From Gnetum montanum (Eukaryota > Streptophyta > Gnetopsida > Gnetales > Gnetaceae), in NCBI GenBank assembly GCA_015680685.1, contig MNCI01004801.1, positions 180,324 through 244,323 on the forward strand: a stretch of DNA of 64,000 bases, given 5' to 3'. The notes under the pieces are model-generated. The model did not search any database. It had not been told where the DNA came from and saw only the letters and a program-made list of their open reading frames with translations. Numbering within the stretch: position 1 is the stretch's first letter; each line of letters opens with the position of its first letter. Both the position numbers and the translations under genes were made by a program. Positions 1 to 10,965 of the stretch are shown here, one piece after another.

Positions 1-6
1 TATCAG

Positions 7-1035
7 TTGCTTCAAATAGGAGATCAGCAAAGAAAGGCTTTAGAGTTCATTAAAGGTAAAAGGAGAGCTAGAGAATCAGAGTTAAGTTATGTGTCTAGTA
101 ATGATGAGAAATTGAAGACTTCACATGATAAGGAAGCTCCTCCTTTTCTTTTGACAATGAAATTAAAGGATAAATTTTTACACAATTTTTTGTTTGATTC
201 TGGAGCTACATCTACTATAATGTCATTATCTATACGTAAGAGACTTGGTTTGATTCCTGAAAAATCAAATAGAAAGATTGTTCAAGTGGATAAAAGTAGA
301 GTGAAGATTGTGGATCAATTACCACGTGTTCTATTGGAAATTGCTTCTGAACCTCGCATCAGAAGTAAAGTAACTATTCAAGTGGCAGATATACCAGATT
401 CACATAGTCTCTTATTGAGTAGAAGTTGGAGTAAGAATTTCTTAGGTTACATATCAACAGATTATTCTCACATGTGGCTACCTTGGAAAGGAGAACCAAA
501 ACAAATATACATCTATAGAGAACCTTTGATGATAGATAATATTACTTCAAACGGACGAAGTAAAATAGCTGAAAAAGGAGGTGTTGAAAACAAAATTTGT
601 ACACTCCAAGAAAGTTGTAGTCCTGAAAAAGAACAATCCAAAAATGAAGATAAATGGGAGTTATACTTTGATGGTTCATGCAATTCAAAAGGTGCAGGAG
701 TTGGAATAGTTATATCCAAGAATGATTCACCTGAAATTCTCAAAGCAATTCATCTATCTTTTCCTTGTACTAACAACAAGGCTGAGTATGAAGCTTTATG
801 TATTGGTATGAGAATAGCTCTAGACAAAAAGATTAAAGAAATCACTATAAAGGGAGACTCAAGATTAGTTTGTGAACAAGTAAAAGGTAATTGTGTCGTA
901 AAGAGTTTATTCATGAGACCTTATAAGCAACTTGCTTGTAAGATGTTAGATTAGTTTCAACATTGCCAAATAGAGCATATAAACAGAGCAGAGAATCTTA
1001 TAGTAGATGATTTGGCAAAGGCATATTCAACATTG
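7..1035 (+). pseudogene. Element A protease plus extra (plant/archaeal-type) RNase H
   Basis: The frame is open from the window edge. An aspartic protease active site, LFDSGATSTI, has its Asp at 196-198. After a linker comes an RNase H of the extra type found in Tat elements: LYFDGSC (Asp at 670), NKAEYEAL (Glu at 784) and KGDSRLV (Asp at 856). After a TAG at 952-954, the same frame continues into HINRAENLIVDDLAK, which supplies the last Asp near 1006-1011. All four acidic positions survive, so the fold was intact until the TAG. The domain lies between protease and RT. In element E of this window the equivalent domain lies between gypsy RNase H and integrase, so the two elements differ in domain order. 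Confidence 0.8.
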
Positions 1036-2643
1036 CATATGCAATTATTAGAGAGTTACAAAGATGTCATGATTGAAAAAGAACATCAGCCATCAGTACC
1101 GGATAATATAAGATATTTACAAGTATTTGAAGATGATGACGATGATCAAGTACTAAGATTTATGAAAAATAAGCAAGAATTTGAGGGTCAAGTGATGCCT
1201 GAAATGTTGTCAAATTCCAAAGCTAATTTCATTCCAAAAAGGATGATTGATTTGGAACATGAATTCAAGAAAAATTTACTTACTAGAAAGGATATACAAA
1301 ACCCAAATAGTCAAGCTTTCGAGGCAGTGAATTTTGGATTAGACATGATGCCAAAGATGTTAAACATTATAAAGGAAAGAGATTCGAGTTTCAAGCAAGG
1401 TTTGTTATCATGTCTACAAGATAATTTGGACAATTTTGCTTGGTCTTGTGACGATCTTAAAGCTTTTAGACAAGATATGATGACACATAAGATTCCTTTA
1501 ATAGAAGATTGCAAAATAGTCAAGCAAAAACAAAGGAAGTTTAATCCATCGTTTGAACCAGCTATGGAAGCTGAAATCAAGAAGTTGTTACAAGCACGAA
1601 TCATATATCCAGTACGATATTCAACATGGCTTGCTAACCTTGTCCCAGTAAGAAAGAAAAATGGTGATATAAGACTTTGTGTAGACTTTAGAAATCTAAA
1701 TGATGCTTCAAAAAAGGATAAGTATCCACTTCCAAGAATTTATGAGATGCTGATTAAAGTCTCAGGTTGTCAAGCATATTCTTTCTTAGATGGTTTCTTA
1801 GGTTATAATCAAATCATGGTAGATAATAATGATAGATACAAAACATCATTTATCACCAAATGGGGAACTTTTTCCTACCAAAGAATGCCATTCGGATTGT
1901 CAAATGCTAGAGCTACTTTTCAAAGAGCAATGGATTTAGCATTTAAGGATTTATTAGGCAAATTCGTGATGGTTTATTTGGATGATATTACGATATTCTC
2001 AAAGAAGAAAGAAGATCATATTAATCATCTCCAGCAAGTTTTCGACAGATTTCGTGAGTTTGGTATATCATTAAATCTTAAGAAGTGTATCTTCGGGGTT
2101 AAATCTGGAAGTTTATTAGGCCATGTGATATGTCAAGAAGGAATTACCATAGACAATTCCCGAATCCAAGTAGTACAGAATATTGAGCATCCCACAAGTA
2201 AGAAATCTCTTAGATCTTTCTTTGGGAAGATAAACTTTGTGAAAAAGTTCATTCTCGGGTTTACTGAAATTACCAAACCTTTGATGCATATGCTAAAAAA
2301 AGATGTCCAAGTAGAGAAAACAAAAGAATCAGAGAGAGCTTTATCAGAAATTAAAAAGGCTATACAAGAGGCTCCATATTTGGTAAAGCCTAAACTTAAA
2401 GAAGATTTTTGGTTATACTCTTTTGCTTCAAATGATTCAATTGCTGCTGTTTTAACACAAAAGGATAGCGAAGGTCAAGATGAACCAATTGGATTTTTTG
2501 GGTATCAGTTGAAAGGTTTAGAGTTAAATTATTCAGACTTAGAGAGACAAGATTTCGCAGTCATCAAGGCACTTCAGCATTTTAAATATTATTTGGAAAG
2601 TTCACTAGTTCACATTATGCTAATTGAACCTGTAGTCAAGTGA
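1012..2643 (+). pseudogene. Element A reverse transcriptase and degenerate gypsy RNase H
   Basis: This stretch of 543 codons continues in frame from the extra RNase H, so its first codon is not a true start. A pre-RT segment (SCLQDNLDNFAWSCDDLK, residues about 132-150) leads into RT with VPVRKKNGDIRLCVDFRNLN (211-230), SFLDGFLGYNQIMV, MPFGLSNARATFQ and the catalytic YLDD at 322-325. The following gypsy RNase H (about 465-543) still shows the 'YSDLERQDFAVIKALQHFKYYL' type of core. The position where an active enzyme has Asp reads YSFASND instead. Loss of the gypsy RNase H active site is known in Tat elements that carry a second RNase H. The frame ends at TGA 2641-2643, where a frameshift moves coding into the next frame. 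Confidence 0.85.
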
Positions 2644-4055
2644 TTCCTATCCCAAATGAGATTGGATTGAAAAGAGGAAAATGGCTTATTAAGTTGCAAA
2701 GTTTTAGATTTTCTTTGGAAATATGCAAGACAGTTAAGGGAATGGGACTAGCCAAGTTAATGACTAGAGAAAGTGAAGTTTATACACTTGACACCCATGA
2801 AGAGAATTGGTATGATGATATTCTCAAATTTCTTAGTACAAGGAAAATCCCAAATAATTTAATTGCAAGTCAAAAGAGAGATTTCTTCAAAAGAGCACGA
2901 AGATTTGTTGTTAAAGATGGTATATTATATCGAAAGGATTTTTGGCGAGTTTTATTGGAATGTGTTCATAATGATCAAATTAGTTTTATCTTGGAGAAAT
3001 TTCATGATCATTTGAATTTATTTTATGAATCCCCTAAGTCAACTATGCAACATATACTTCGATATGGATATTACTGGCCTTCCATGTATCAAGACATTAG
3101 TTCAAAGATTCAAAAATGCTATACATGTCAAATTCATGGGCCCAAAATTAAAAGGGCTAGAGCCCCTTTAAAGCCAGTAGTTGTAGATAGACCATTTCAG
3201 CAATGGGGTTTGGATTTTATTGGTACAATTACTCCTTCAAGAGCTGGACACAAGTTTATTCTCACAGCTACTGATTATTTCACTAAATGGTCTGAAGCAA
3301 ATGCTTTAAGAGGAAGTTCAGCATCATACGTGATTAAGTTTCTAGAAGACCACATTCTAAGTAGATTTGGTGTACCCAAAGTGTTAGTGTCAAACAACGG
3401 ACCCGCCTTCAAATCTGAAGAGTTTATCGGGTGGGCATCTGCAAAATCCATTTTCTTATTTTCCTCATCAAATTATTATCCTCAAGGAAATGGCCTAGCA
3501 GAATCCACCAATAAAAATCTTATCACTTATATCAAGAAATCAATGGATGAGAACCCAGGAAATTGGGTTGCTTATCTACAATCTGCATTATAGTCAGATC
3601 GAATCAGATTCAAGAAAGCTATTGGGACATCACCATATAACTTAGTCTATGGTTTGCCAGCAAGAATTACAAACAAGATTATAAGATCAACTTCTAAATT
3701 TTTACAAAGATATAGTGAAAGGACTGATAAAGATAGAAGTTTCATGACTTTGCTTATTAAAAGAGAAGCTGAAGTAGATAAAGCAAGGGATAATTTGTTA
3801 CAGAATACCTCACAAGTTAAAAGATGGTTTGATAGAAAGGCTTTGAAAAGAACTTTCAAGATAGGAGACCTTGTCCTGTTATGGAATATGAAGAAACCAA
3901 ATAAGTTTACACCGACATGGATTGGTCCCTTTCAAATTACAAAGCAATTATCAGAGGATACTTACAAATTATCAACCTTGGATGGCATGGAATTGCAATT
4001 TCCATATAATGTTTTGCATATAAAACATTATTTGGGACAATTGCATACAACTTGA
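2640..4055 (+). pseudogene. Element A integrase (zinc, catalytic core, C-terminal domains)
   Basis: One reading frame holds the end of the RNase H region, an HHCC zinc domain (His 122/124, His 138, Cys 160, Cys 163 in KCYTCQIHG), the DDE core and the C-terminal domain (FKIGDLVLLWNMKK, GPFQITKQLSEDTYKLSTLDG). The frame is interrupted only by TAG at 3591-3593, where the family has Trp. Catalytic residues: the first Asp is present in WGLDFIG (3213-3215). The second is Asn in LVSNNGPAF (codon 3393-3395). Glu is present in GNGLAEST (about 3501). A DDE integrase without its second Asp should be inactive, so this copy could move only with help. The frame ends with an ordinary stop after HIKHYLGQLHTT. 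Confidence 0.88.
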
Positions 4056-4347
4056 AGATGTCACTACACAAAATAAATATATGTATATGGTATTATGTAA
4101 ATATTACTAGGATTATAGTGTCCATTATTATATTTAATTATGCTTTATTTATATTTGAAACATTATCTTTCCTTCAAATGGGGCAAGTGGAAGCCTACAA
4201 GTGAAACAAGTGGAATTCTACAAGTTTGACAAGTGGGGAAGGTGACTCATCCACCACTTAGTGAGGATTGTGACAAATGGTTTGAATGCCTAGAAAGAAG
4301 GAAGCTTGGTTGAAGACACTTGGATGGAAGTTAAACATTTTAGCACC

Positions 4348-4354
4348 TATAAAA
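4348..4354 (+). promoter_or_regulatory. TATA box in front of the accessory ORF of element A
   Basis: TATAAAA in the context CACCTATAAAAGGAGGG lies 71 nt before the ATG at 4425 and downstream of integrase, well before the 3' LTR. The preceding 170 bp carry repeated ACAAGTGGAA-like words (about 4180-4240). This is the layout of an internal promoter for a separate short transcript. No start site can be verified from sequence alone. Confidence 0.45.
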
Positions 4355-4424
4355 GGAGGGTTAGATTGCTTAAGATTTCATCATCTTTCAATTCAAGTTT
4401 GGTAGTGAAGGTTAGGGAGAGCTA

Positions 4425-4937
4425 ATGGAGTTTGAGAGAGCAATGAAAAAGCCTTTTATTCCATATGTGATGGGATGTTGCCCTGAGCATGTATTGAAAG
4501 CTTATCTAAAGGCTAGATCTTGTGGAGCTCCAAAGGAATGTCCTTTTATGGCTTGGTTCTCCGATGAATTTTCTTTTCTTACTAGAGGTTTGGATATAGA
4601 GTCCAATGTTTGGGGGTGATATCAAGATTGTTCCAAAGAAGAAGAAAAAGAAGAAGAGCCACCAAAATATGAAGAATCATCATGGGGATGGGGAGAAGCT
4701 TTGGTCTCCCGAGAGGAAAATGAAGGACTTAATGGAGAAGAACAAAAGAGCTCATCCAAAAAGAAAAAGGAGAAAAGTGCTGAAGAGAAAGCTCCAGTAG
4801 ATCAAGATGAGAGCTCCACCAAGCTAGAGAGCAACAAGACTACCTTCATCACCTCAGAGATTTCCTATGAAACAGTTAGAGAGATGAGAATTCCCACTAA
4901 GGTAACTCTCACAATTCAGTTTCCATCCCAAGAATAG
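4425..4937 (+). pseudogene. Accessory ORF after integrase in element A (unknown function)
   Basis: A single frame of 171 codons, including its terminal stop, runs from ATG 4425 to TAG 4935-4937. It has one internal TGA at 4617-4619, after IESNVWG; TGA may replace a Trp. The first 65 residues are hydrophobic and Cys-containing (MGCCPEHVLKAYLKARSCGA, PFMAWFSDEFSF). The middle is very acidic and lysine-rich (SKEEEKEEEPPKYEESSWGW, then SSSKKKKEKSAEEKAPVDQD). The end reads VREMRIPTKVTLTIQFPSQE. I do not recognise a family. It sits 370 bp after the integrase stop, in the same orientation, with a TATA box 71 bp upstream. Accessory post-pol ORFs are known in some Tat-type elements, but I cannot link this one to any of them. 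Confidence 0.55.
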
Positions 4938-5135
4938 TCCATAAGGACTTCATAATGTATAGTTTGTTATGTACATTTTGTTATTTTTCTTAGGAATGAG
5001 GTTTTTGTCCCACCTCACCTTATGTTAAATGGGAATTTTCCTCAAAAAAAGATTTTCTTCTTGAATGTAAAAATTCAATGAAAATTTCAGGATGTTTTAG
5101 TTTTGAAGTAAAGTTGCACAAGTTTCTTTAGATTT

Positions 5136-5150
5136 TAAAAGGGGTAGAAA
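5136..5150 (+). other. Putative polypurine tract of element A
   Basis: The purine-rich run AAAAGGGGTAGAAA directly precedes TGTTGGCACA. This is the expected place for the plus-strand primer next to a 3' LTR. Confidence 0.5.
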
Positions 5151-5244
5151 TGTTGGCACATTTGGCCATTTTATGGAGCAGGCTGGTGAGATTAAATGGG
5201 CTAAAAGTTCTTGGGGAAGTGGCTAAAGTTTGGGTTTGAGAGAA

Positions 5245-5263
5245 AATAATAATAATAATAATA
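5245..5263. repeat. (AAT)n microsatellite
   Basis: About six AAT units occur within the putative LTR of element A. It is a simple repeat with no coding sense. Confidence 0.9.
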
Positions 5264-5423
5264 AGTTAACAATAGCATTTGTTCTAAAGATATGTATAGA
5301 AGTCCCATTCCTGTACATAGTGGGATTATGGGAGAAGTCCAATTTATCATTTATATGATATGAAGATATAATAGATCAAAGAGCATTTTAAGTAAAATTT
5401 TTGTTGAATCCATTTTATTCCAG

Positions 5424-5529
5424 GAAGCAGCCTCTGCAACAACACAAATGTGGCAAGACAAGAATATTGCAGTTCATATTTTGATGGAAAGGGTTGCAGA
5501 GTCTTTGTTCAATCTTACTTTTAGATTTT
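5424..5529 (+). other. Possible captured terminal exon inside the LTR of element A
   Basis: The acceptor-like run CATTTTATTCCAG precedes 34 sense codons that read EAASATTQMWQDKNIAVHIL, then MERVAESLFNLTFRF and a stop. The composition looks protein-like and there is no retroelement similarity that I recognise. It could be chance, because the stretch is short. Confidence 0.2.
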
Positions 5530-5857
5530 AAATTTATCATTTAAATTTTTGAAGGCAACATCAACTGTTCCTGTTTCCAAAAAACAAAAATTATCCATAC
5601 GTGCAAAAATCCTGCGGAATTGCAAACAATAGAACATGAACAAAACCATGGCATTCCAGAAGATCACATTTTTCTTGGGTCGTAGGAATGATGAAAATAG
5701 AGCCACACGGTGTTCATTGCTGTGCAGATAGGCGCCAGAAAAATCGACATTAAACTCTGATCACTATACAGCCTAGATGAAATTTTATTTTGCTGTAGCA
5801 TCACGTCGCGTGACCCTAGGGAAGTACTTCATGCCTCTTGTTCTACTGGTTCCAGAT

Positions 5858-5876
5858 AAAAAAAGGGGGGGGGGGG
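5858..5876. repeat. Homopolymer run A7-G12
   Basis: Seven A are followed by twelve G. Long G runs are prone to assembly error and length change. Frames crossing it should not be trusted. Confidence 0.9.
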
Positions 5877-6353
5877 CAGACATCAACATTTCTTTTCTTG
5901 AAAATGGCAGAAAAATAGCAAACCATAAGCAGTGTTGGCCGCCTCCGTGCCAATGCAAACGAAGCCACCAAGACCTCCGCGCGGATTCTGTGCCACTGCC
6001 GTTAAAATTAAAAAAAAAAGCTTTACCGCAGCAGCAGGAGGTGCTGAAGAAGTCACGGAACCAGCTGTGCACCCTACACAAAATATTTTTGGATAGTTGT
6101 AGGGCCGTTCCTAACCTACCTTACCTGATGCCGTATTCTCTGATACTCAGATCTACGATACATTTGCCCTTAACCCTGAAACCAATGGCAGGAATTTTAA
6201 AAAATGATTTGCAGGAGCATGAAAACGTAGGAAGCCCTTAGCGGATTTGGGAAAAAATAAAATAGTTCCAAGCAACCGAAACCCTATGACCAGGGCCATA
6301 CGTCCAATGAATCACTTCCGCTTCCAGATCTTTCTCCAGCAACCGAACATACA

Positions 6354-6409
6354 ATGCCAGATGCAGCGGCCGAGCCTTCTCCCACAGTGGTGGTTGCTAA
6401 CGATTCCAG
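6354..6409 (+). other. Possible captured first exon with splice donor
   Basis: ATG at 6354 opens MPDAAAEPSPTVVVANDS and ends at CAG/GTAGGAG (donor at 6409/6410). The composition is GC- and CpG-rich, unlike neighbouring decayed DNA. Ala/Pro/Val-rich N-termini of this kind are common for plant first exons. It might be a host gene fragment carried in the LTR; the evidence is thin. Confidence 0.25.
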
Positions 6410-6839
6410 GTAGGAGCGGGATATTTCAAAAGTGTTTGATAACAGTTCCAGGCCTGGCACCTTAGCATTCAGGCTTGAAGTTTAAAATTTGATTTTTTTT
6501 AGTCATTTTCACTCAAGTACAAGTACACATAAAATATTTAAGAATAAGGTACCAGCAACATTTATGCCAAGGTAGATATTATATTATCACCTTGTTTATT
6601 AAAACACTAAGAGCTCCATAAGCATTCTTCAAATTTTAGAACAAGTAAAAAGGAAAGATTATTAAAGCTATACTTGTGAACAATTATGTGAAATTATTGG
6701 AATTATTTTCAAAAGAAATATTTATGTATTTCCTAACTTCCTAACTTCCTAAGTTAAATACTCCCTAACTTGTTGGGCAAGTCACTTGGGAGAGAAGTTA
6801 GTTAAGATATTTTTTGCATATGTAACTACCTTTGAAACC

Positions 6840-6847
6840 TATAAAAA
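6840..6847 (+). promoter_or_regulatory. TATA box of the element A LTR
   Basis: TATAAAAA in CCTATAAAAAGGCTTCAAGG is preceded by repeated CCTAACTT words (about 6733-6775). The spacing suits a pol II LTR promoter. Confidence 0.5.
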
Positions 6848-8050
6848 GGCTTCAAGGGGAAAAAAGGGGAAGATCATCACATTGGGTCTCACACATCACA
6901 CTTAGGATCTTGGAAGATTTGTAAAGACGATTGCTTGCAAGATGGCTTGCTAGAGTAAAGATTTCAGCCTCTTTGTCATGGTCCTGTGAGTTATGCATTT
7001 CATTTTTTGTTTTGTTTAAATTTTTTAGCTAGTGGTTTAGATAGTATCATCCTTGGCAAGTAATTTTTGGATTTTTAGATTGCTCTTATTGTTCTTGTTG
7101 CCCGATAGAAATTTCTATTAAAATTTTGCCATAGAAGCGCTTGTGTTTAAAAGCCTTAAGAGCATTTTAGTAGTAAATTTCATTATTGTGCAACGTGTGG
7201 GAACTGCTATTGGAATTGTTGTAAGAGACCCTCTGTTTGTAGTCATGCTGTTGAACAATTCAATAGTCGAGAGGGTTCAGAAAATCTTTGGTATTTTGAT
7301 GCGACCAGAATAGCTTCTTTTTATCTTTAAAGTGAATTCTCGTGGTATTTCAATCAGAAATTGTCAAGTCTTTTAAAGGTTCTGTTTGAATGCAATCGTT
7401 GACATCTATTATCTAGTCAAAATGGAGTCTCGTACGTGGTAGTTTACGCAGCAATTTTTGGTAGCATAATAGGATTGTCTTGAAGATATTGCTTGTTTGA
7501 GCCTTGGAAGTTTGAACAATTCGTAGATATTGAATTTGGGATAGCTTTATTGCGAAGTGTTTACTCGTGTCATTTTACCTTGTTTAAATATTTGAGGTCT
7601 ACACAAATCTGCTTTCTTTTCTTTTCTGCTTATTTCCATCGAATCTTGCTCTATTTCTAGTTTTCTTGTGGAACTATCTCTTTCTCTGGGGAAAATTAGG
7701 AGTAGATTGCGGAGTTGTGCTCAAATGTTTTTGCAAAATTTTATTTATTACAAGTAGGTATTATAAGGATAGCATAGACTAAGTAGTTGAACAAGATAGG
7801 AAACTTTCAACAACTCACAGTACTTGGCAAAGTTGGCTGAATCTCTTTAAAGTAAGTCATTTGTAGTTTACACATAACACAATCATTACATTTCTCACAA
7901 CCACATGCCGCAACAGCACACACACATACTCACATTAACTACTGAGTTTATTTGGAGGTATCTGGGCCTTGGTGTTGCCAGAGACCAGCAGGCACCTAAA
8001 TCCTGTTCGAGGACACTTGTTGGCGGTCGCGTCCCAAACGATCGCCAACA

Positions 8051-9891
8051 GTTATGTTGGCAAATTATTCTCAATATGGTAGGTGAAAATAATAAAAATC
8101 CAAGGTATGTAATATGTGAAAAGAATAGGTAACCATTCATATCCATTATTGTCATGATTAATTATGGATTATAACTCCATAATTTAGCTTTTACCCAAGG
8201 CATAATGTTATGACCACTATACAAGTGGATGCTTGGGTGGTCTTAGTATCATCACATCTTCACCAAATTAAAAGGTGTATGTGGCATGATTCAAGTTGCA
8301 TTTCCTCTTCTTGTGAAAGCTTGATCTAAGGTTATTGTAAGTCTCAAAGTAAAGAGACTTGGATTTCTAACACTTGTTAGGAGCTAGAGCCATTGTTGAG
8401 GTCTTTGTATGCTTTCCTAGGATAATTTCTTATATTCTTGATGAATTTCTTCTAATTCCATAATTGAATATCTATTTCTGCTCTTGGTTGTTGATTTATT
8501 ATCTTGTTTAATTGAGGTATAAAATAACATTTTTCTATCTATGTCTTTCTTAGACTGTTAGTTTTCTTATTTTATTTAGTGTTATTTACTTATGTTTACT
8601 CTCAAGATTTTCTTTTAGCTTGCCCAACTTATAAAGTCAAATTTTAACACAAAATGACATCGTAGCAACAATGTTGTTGATAAGATGTCACCACTCATGC
8701 TATGTCATATGTCTAGGAGCATTAGTGGTCAAACAACATACGCTATCATATGTCTCACTAAGAGCTAAGCCATACTCTTGTACTCACTAGCTTAAAGTGG
8801 GAAGATAAAAATCATGACCTTAAACTTAATTACTAGCATAATAACATTGTTCATCTACAAATTACAATCGAGTCATGTGTGAACACTCATGACTTATATG
8901 GTTGAGTGTTGGATGCTCCATCGCTCATCATAGGTAATGTTGTCGGTGATGTGTCAATGTGTGTTAAGTAATTGATTTTACAAAGTTCGTTGTATCAAGA
9001 AATCTAATGTCAGCTTTCATTTCATTAAAATAATTTTAATAACACACACTTAAGTAAGCATCACACTCATAACATTACTTTAGCTAAAGATAAACTATCA
9101 CCTACCAAAGAGATGAAAAGGAACAATGATAGAGTAAATGACAATGAATACTAGAGTATGCCAATGAAGACAAGAATCTCATACACTCACAATGATTCCT
9201 ACTATTCTAATTTCAACTTCATCTTTTACCAAGATGGGTAGTTAAGATGGAGAGACCTATAGGGCAACATTTTTCTACCTCTAGAGCATTCAACACCCGT
9301 AATGCATCAAACATCTTTAAGGGGAATGAATCTGAGCCATGTGTAAGAAGGGTGCCATGTGATCAAATACATGATAAGATCCTATCAACCCACAAAGGCA
9401 CAAGTGTAGAGAGATGCTACTATGAAGACTAAACATGTGCACAACAATGGAAAGTAGATCAACTCTCCTATTATCATAGAAGAACTTGATGGTGATGCAT
9501 TTGTAGTAGAAAAACTCCATCAGGATCATGAAGTCCATTCTCAAACGCCTATTTTTATGCAGGAACCTATCAAATGTGACTACATTTAGCCTTAGCAGAG
9601 AAACCCAGAAGAGAAGCAACAAACTCTAAGTACAAGCAAGACTTAAGGCCAAGAGCTTCTACTGGATCACAAAGAGAAGAATATTAGAGTCACAAAAGGA
9701 GGACTAGTTGGCATTGTTCTCCCACTCCTTCATCTTCATCCTCATGATCATTCATGAACTCTAATCTAAGGGAACACATGCATAGATATTATGATAGGAA
9801 AAGATGCTCGACTTATGATCAACATGACTATCTTCCAAGACACTTTGATAAATAATATGAAGATCATGAGCCATGAAGAAACAAAGATAGG
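8051..9891. other. Spacer between elements A and E, no gene seen
   Basis: The sequence is AT-rich. I see no conserved domain, LTR pair or tandem repeat on either strand. The longest frames (about 100 codons) have no protein-like conservation. It may be old decayed repeat DNA. Confidence 0.5.
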
Positions 9892-10822
9892 TGAAACAGC
9901 ACCAAGGAAACACATGTTATAATCTTTTTGACATTGAATTTTTCACCCCATGAAACTTGAGGCTAACATTTCATTATAAAATGTGGAGATTATAATCCAT
10001 GAGATGCAATTTCACATACCTTATGTTTTGGGGCTGAAACAAATGCCTCACAAGTGGTCATAGCCTCAATCCGCAAGTGAAAAAAGTCATATTATGTTTA
10101 TATTTTGGCTTGGTGGGGTCAAAAATGCATTTTGGACTACCAAAATTGGCATTCTCATGGGTTTTGTGGGGAGCAAGGGGGGGAGGGGGAAGGGGTTATG
10201 ACCTTTGCTACATTATAGTCACTTATGCTTAACATTGGGGGGTTTAGCTCTTGAAATCTCAGTGTGGCTCCTATAACCTTAGTGTGGCTCATGTAACCCT
10301 AGCATTACTATTGAAGTTCAATAGCCCCAACATTGCTCTAGTAACTCTAGAGTGGCTCTACTAGCCTTAGAATTGATCCTACATCCTAGCGTTGCTCATG
10401 CAACCCAGTGTTTCTTCTATGAGCTTAATGTTTCTCTTGAATGCTAGCGTGGGTGAAAGAAGCCCATATTGATAAAATTCGTGTTTGCTATTTTTAGTAA
10501 CTAGAATGATTTTGGTACCTTGGTAATATCAAACTTTACTATAAATGAAAACCATGTTGGATTTAGACATGTGCTAGACCTACACATGACATTAATTTTT
10601 TAGCAATTAGGATAGAAATTTGTAGCCAAAATTATGGTCATAAGACCTATATAAACTATGCTTGAGCACCATGAAGAGGTTCAACCACTTTGACATTTGA
10701 GAACTTTCAAAACTCATTACAAACACAAGGATTTTAGAGATTTTCTAGCATGGAACATATAACCATTTTAACCATTGTTCAATATTTGAGATTATGTGAA
10801 ATTTTGTGGTAACACTATGCCA
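9892..10822 (+). repeat. 5' LTR of element E
   Basis: It starts TGAAACAGCACCAAGG and ends CACTATGCCA, and it aligns along its whole length with 56857-57801. A TATATAAA box lies at 10648-10655. Between about 10255 and 10450 it has degenerate units of about 21 bp built on AGTGTGGCTC/AGCGTTGCTC words. Confidence 0.75.
10648..10655 (+). promoter_or_regulatory. TATA box of the element E 5' LTR
   Basis: TATATAAA in GACCTATATAAAC lies about 175 bp before the LTR end. The 3' LTR has the decayed form CCTACATAAAC at the same place. Confidence 0.6.
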
Positions 10823-10965
10823 AACATTAAATATTTAACTAGGCCAACTTTAAAATACTATCAACATGTCATTTAGCTAGTCAACCATTTTACCTTTCAA
10901 CTTCACTAATGTAGGATCCAACCAATAGGCCATAAGGGTTTATGACCCCAAAGACCTAGCTGTAG

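Larger units (their letters stand above)
1..8050 (+). mobile_element. Element A: 3' part of a Tat-like Ty3/gypsy LTR retrotransposon
   Basis: The order read on the plus strand is protease, extra RNase H, reverse transcriptase, gypsy RNase H, integrase, accessory ORF, polypurine tract and 3' LTR. Gag and the 5' LTR would lie left of position 1. The pol frame is the best preserved in the window: I count one TAG inside the extra RNase H (952-954), one frameshift near 2640 and one TAG in integrase (3591-3593). The dual RNase H and the 'KGMGLAKLM' type linker before integrase point to the Tat/Ogre branch. The LTR end rests only on termini and polypurine tract because the partner LTR is outside the window. 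Copying by this element is ruled out by the stops and the integrase change. Confidence 0.8.
5151..8050 (+). repeat. Putative 3' LTR of element A (about 2.9 kb)
   Basis: The segment starts TGTTGGCACA just after a polypurine tract and ends CGATCGCCAACA, so its ends form the 7-bp inverted repeat TGTTGGC/GCCAACA with the canonical TG...CA. A TATA box lies at 6840, which gives a U3 of about 1.7 kb and an R-U5 of about 1.2 kb. Long LTRs are common in Tat/Ogre elements. The partner LTR is outside the window, so the limits are inferred from termini only. The part from 5400 to 6480 is more CpG-rich and less decayed than its surroundings and may hold captured exons. Confidence 0.5.

Noticed and set aside
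5777-6241. Plus-strand ORF of 154 codons
   Set aside because: It crosses an A7-G12 homopolymer and long A runs. No conserved domain, and the length can arise by chance.
8158-8650. A further LTR starting near TGTTATGACCACTATAC (8207)
   Set aside because: No matching copy in the window, no polypurine tract and no primer-binding site.
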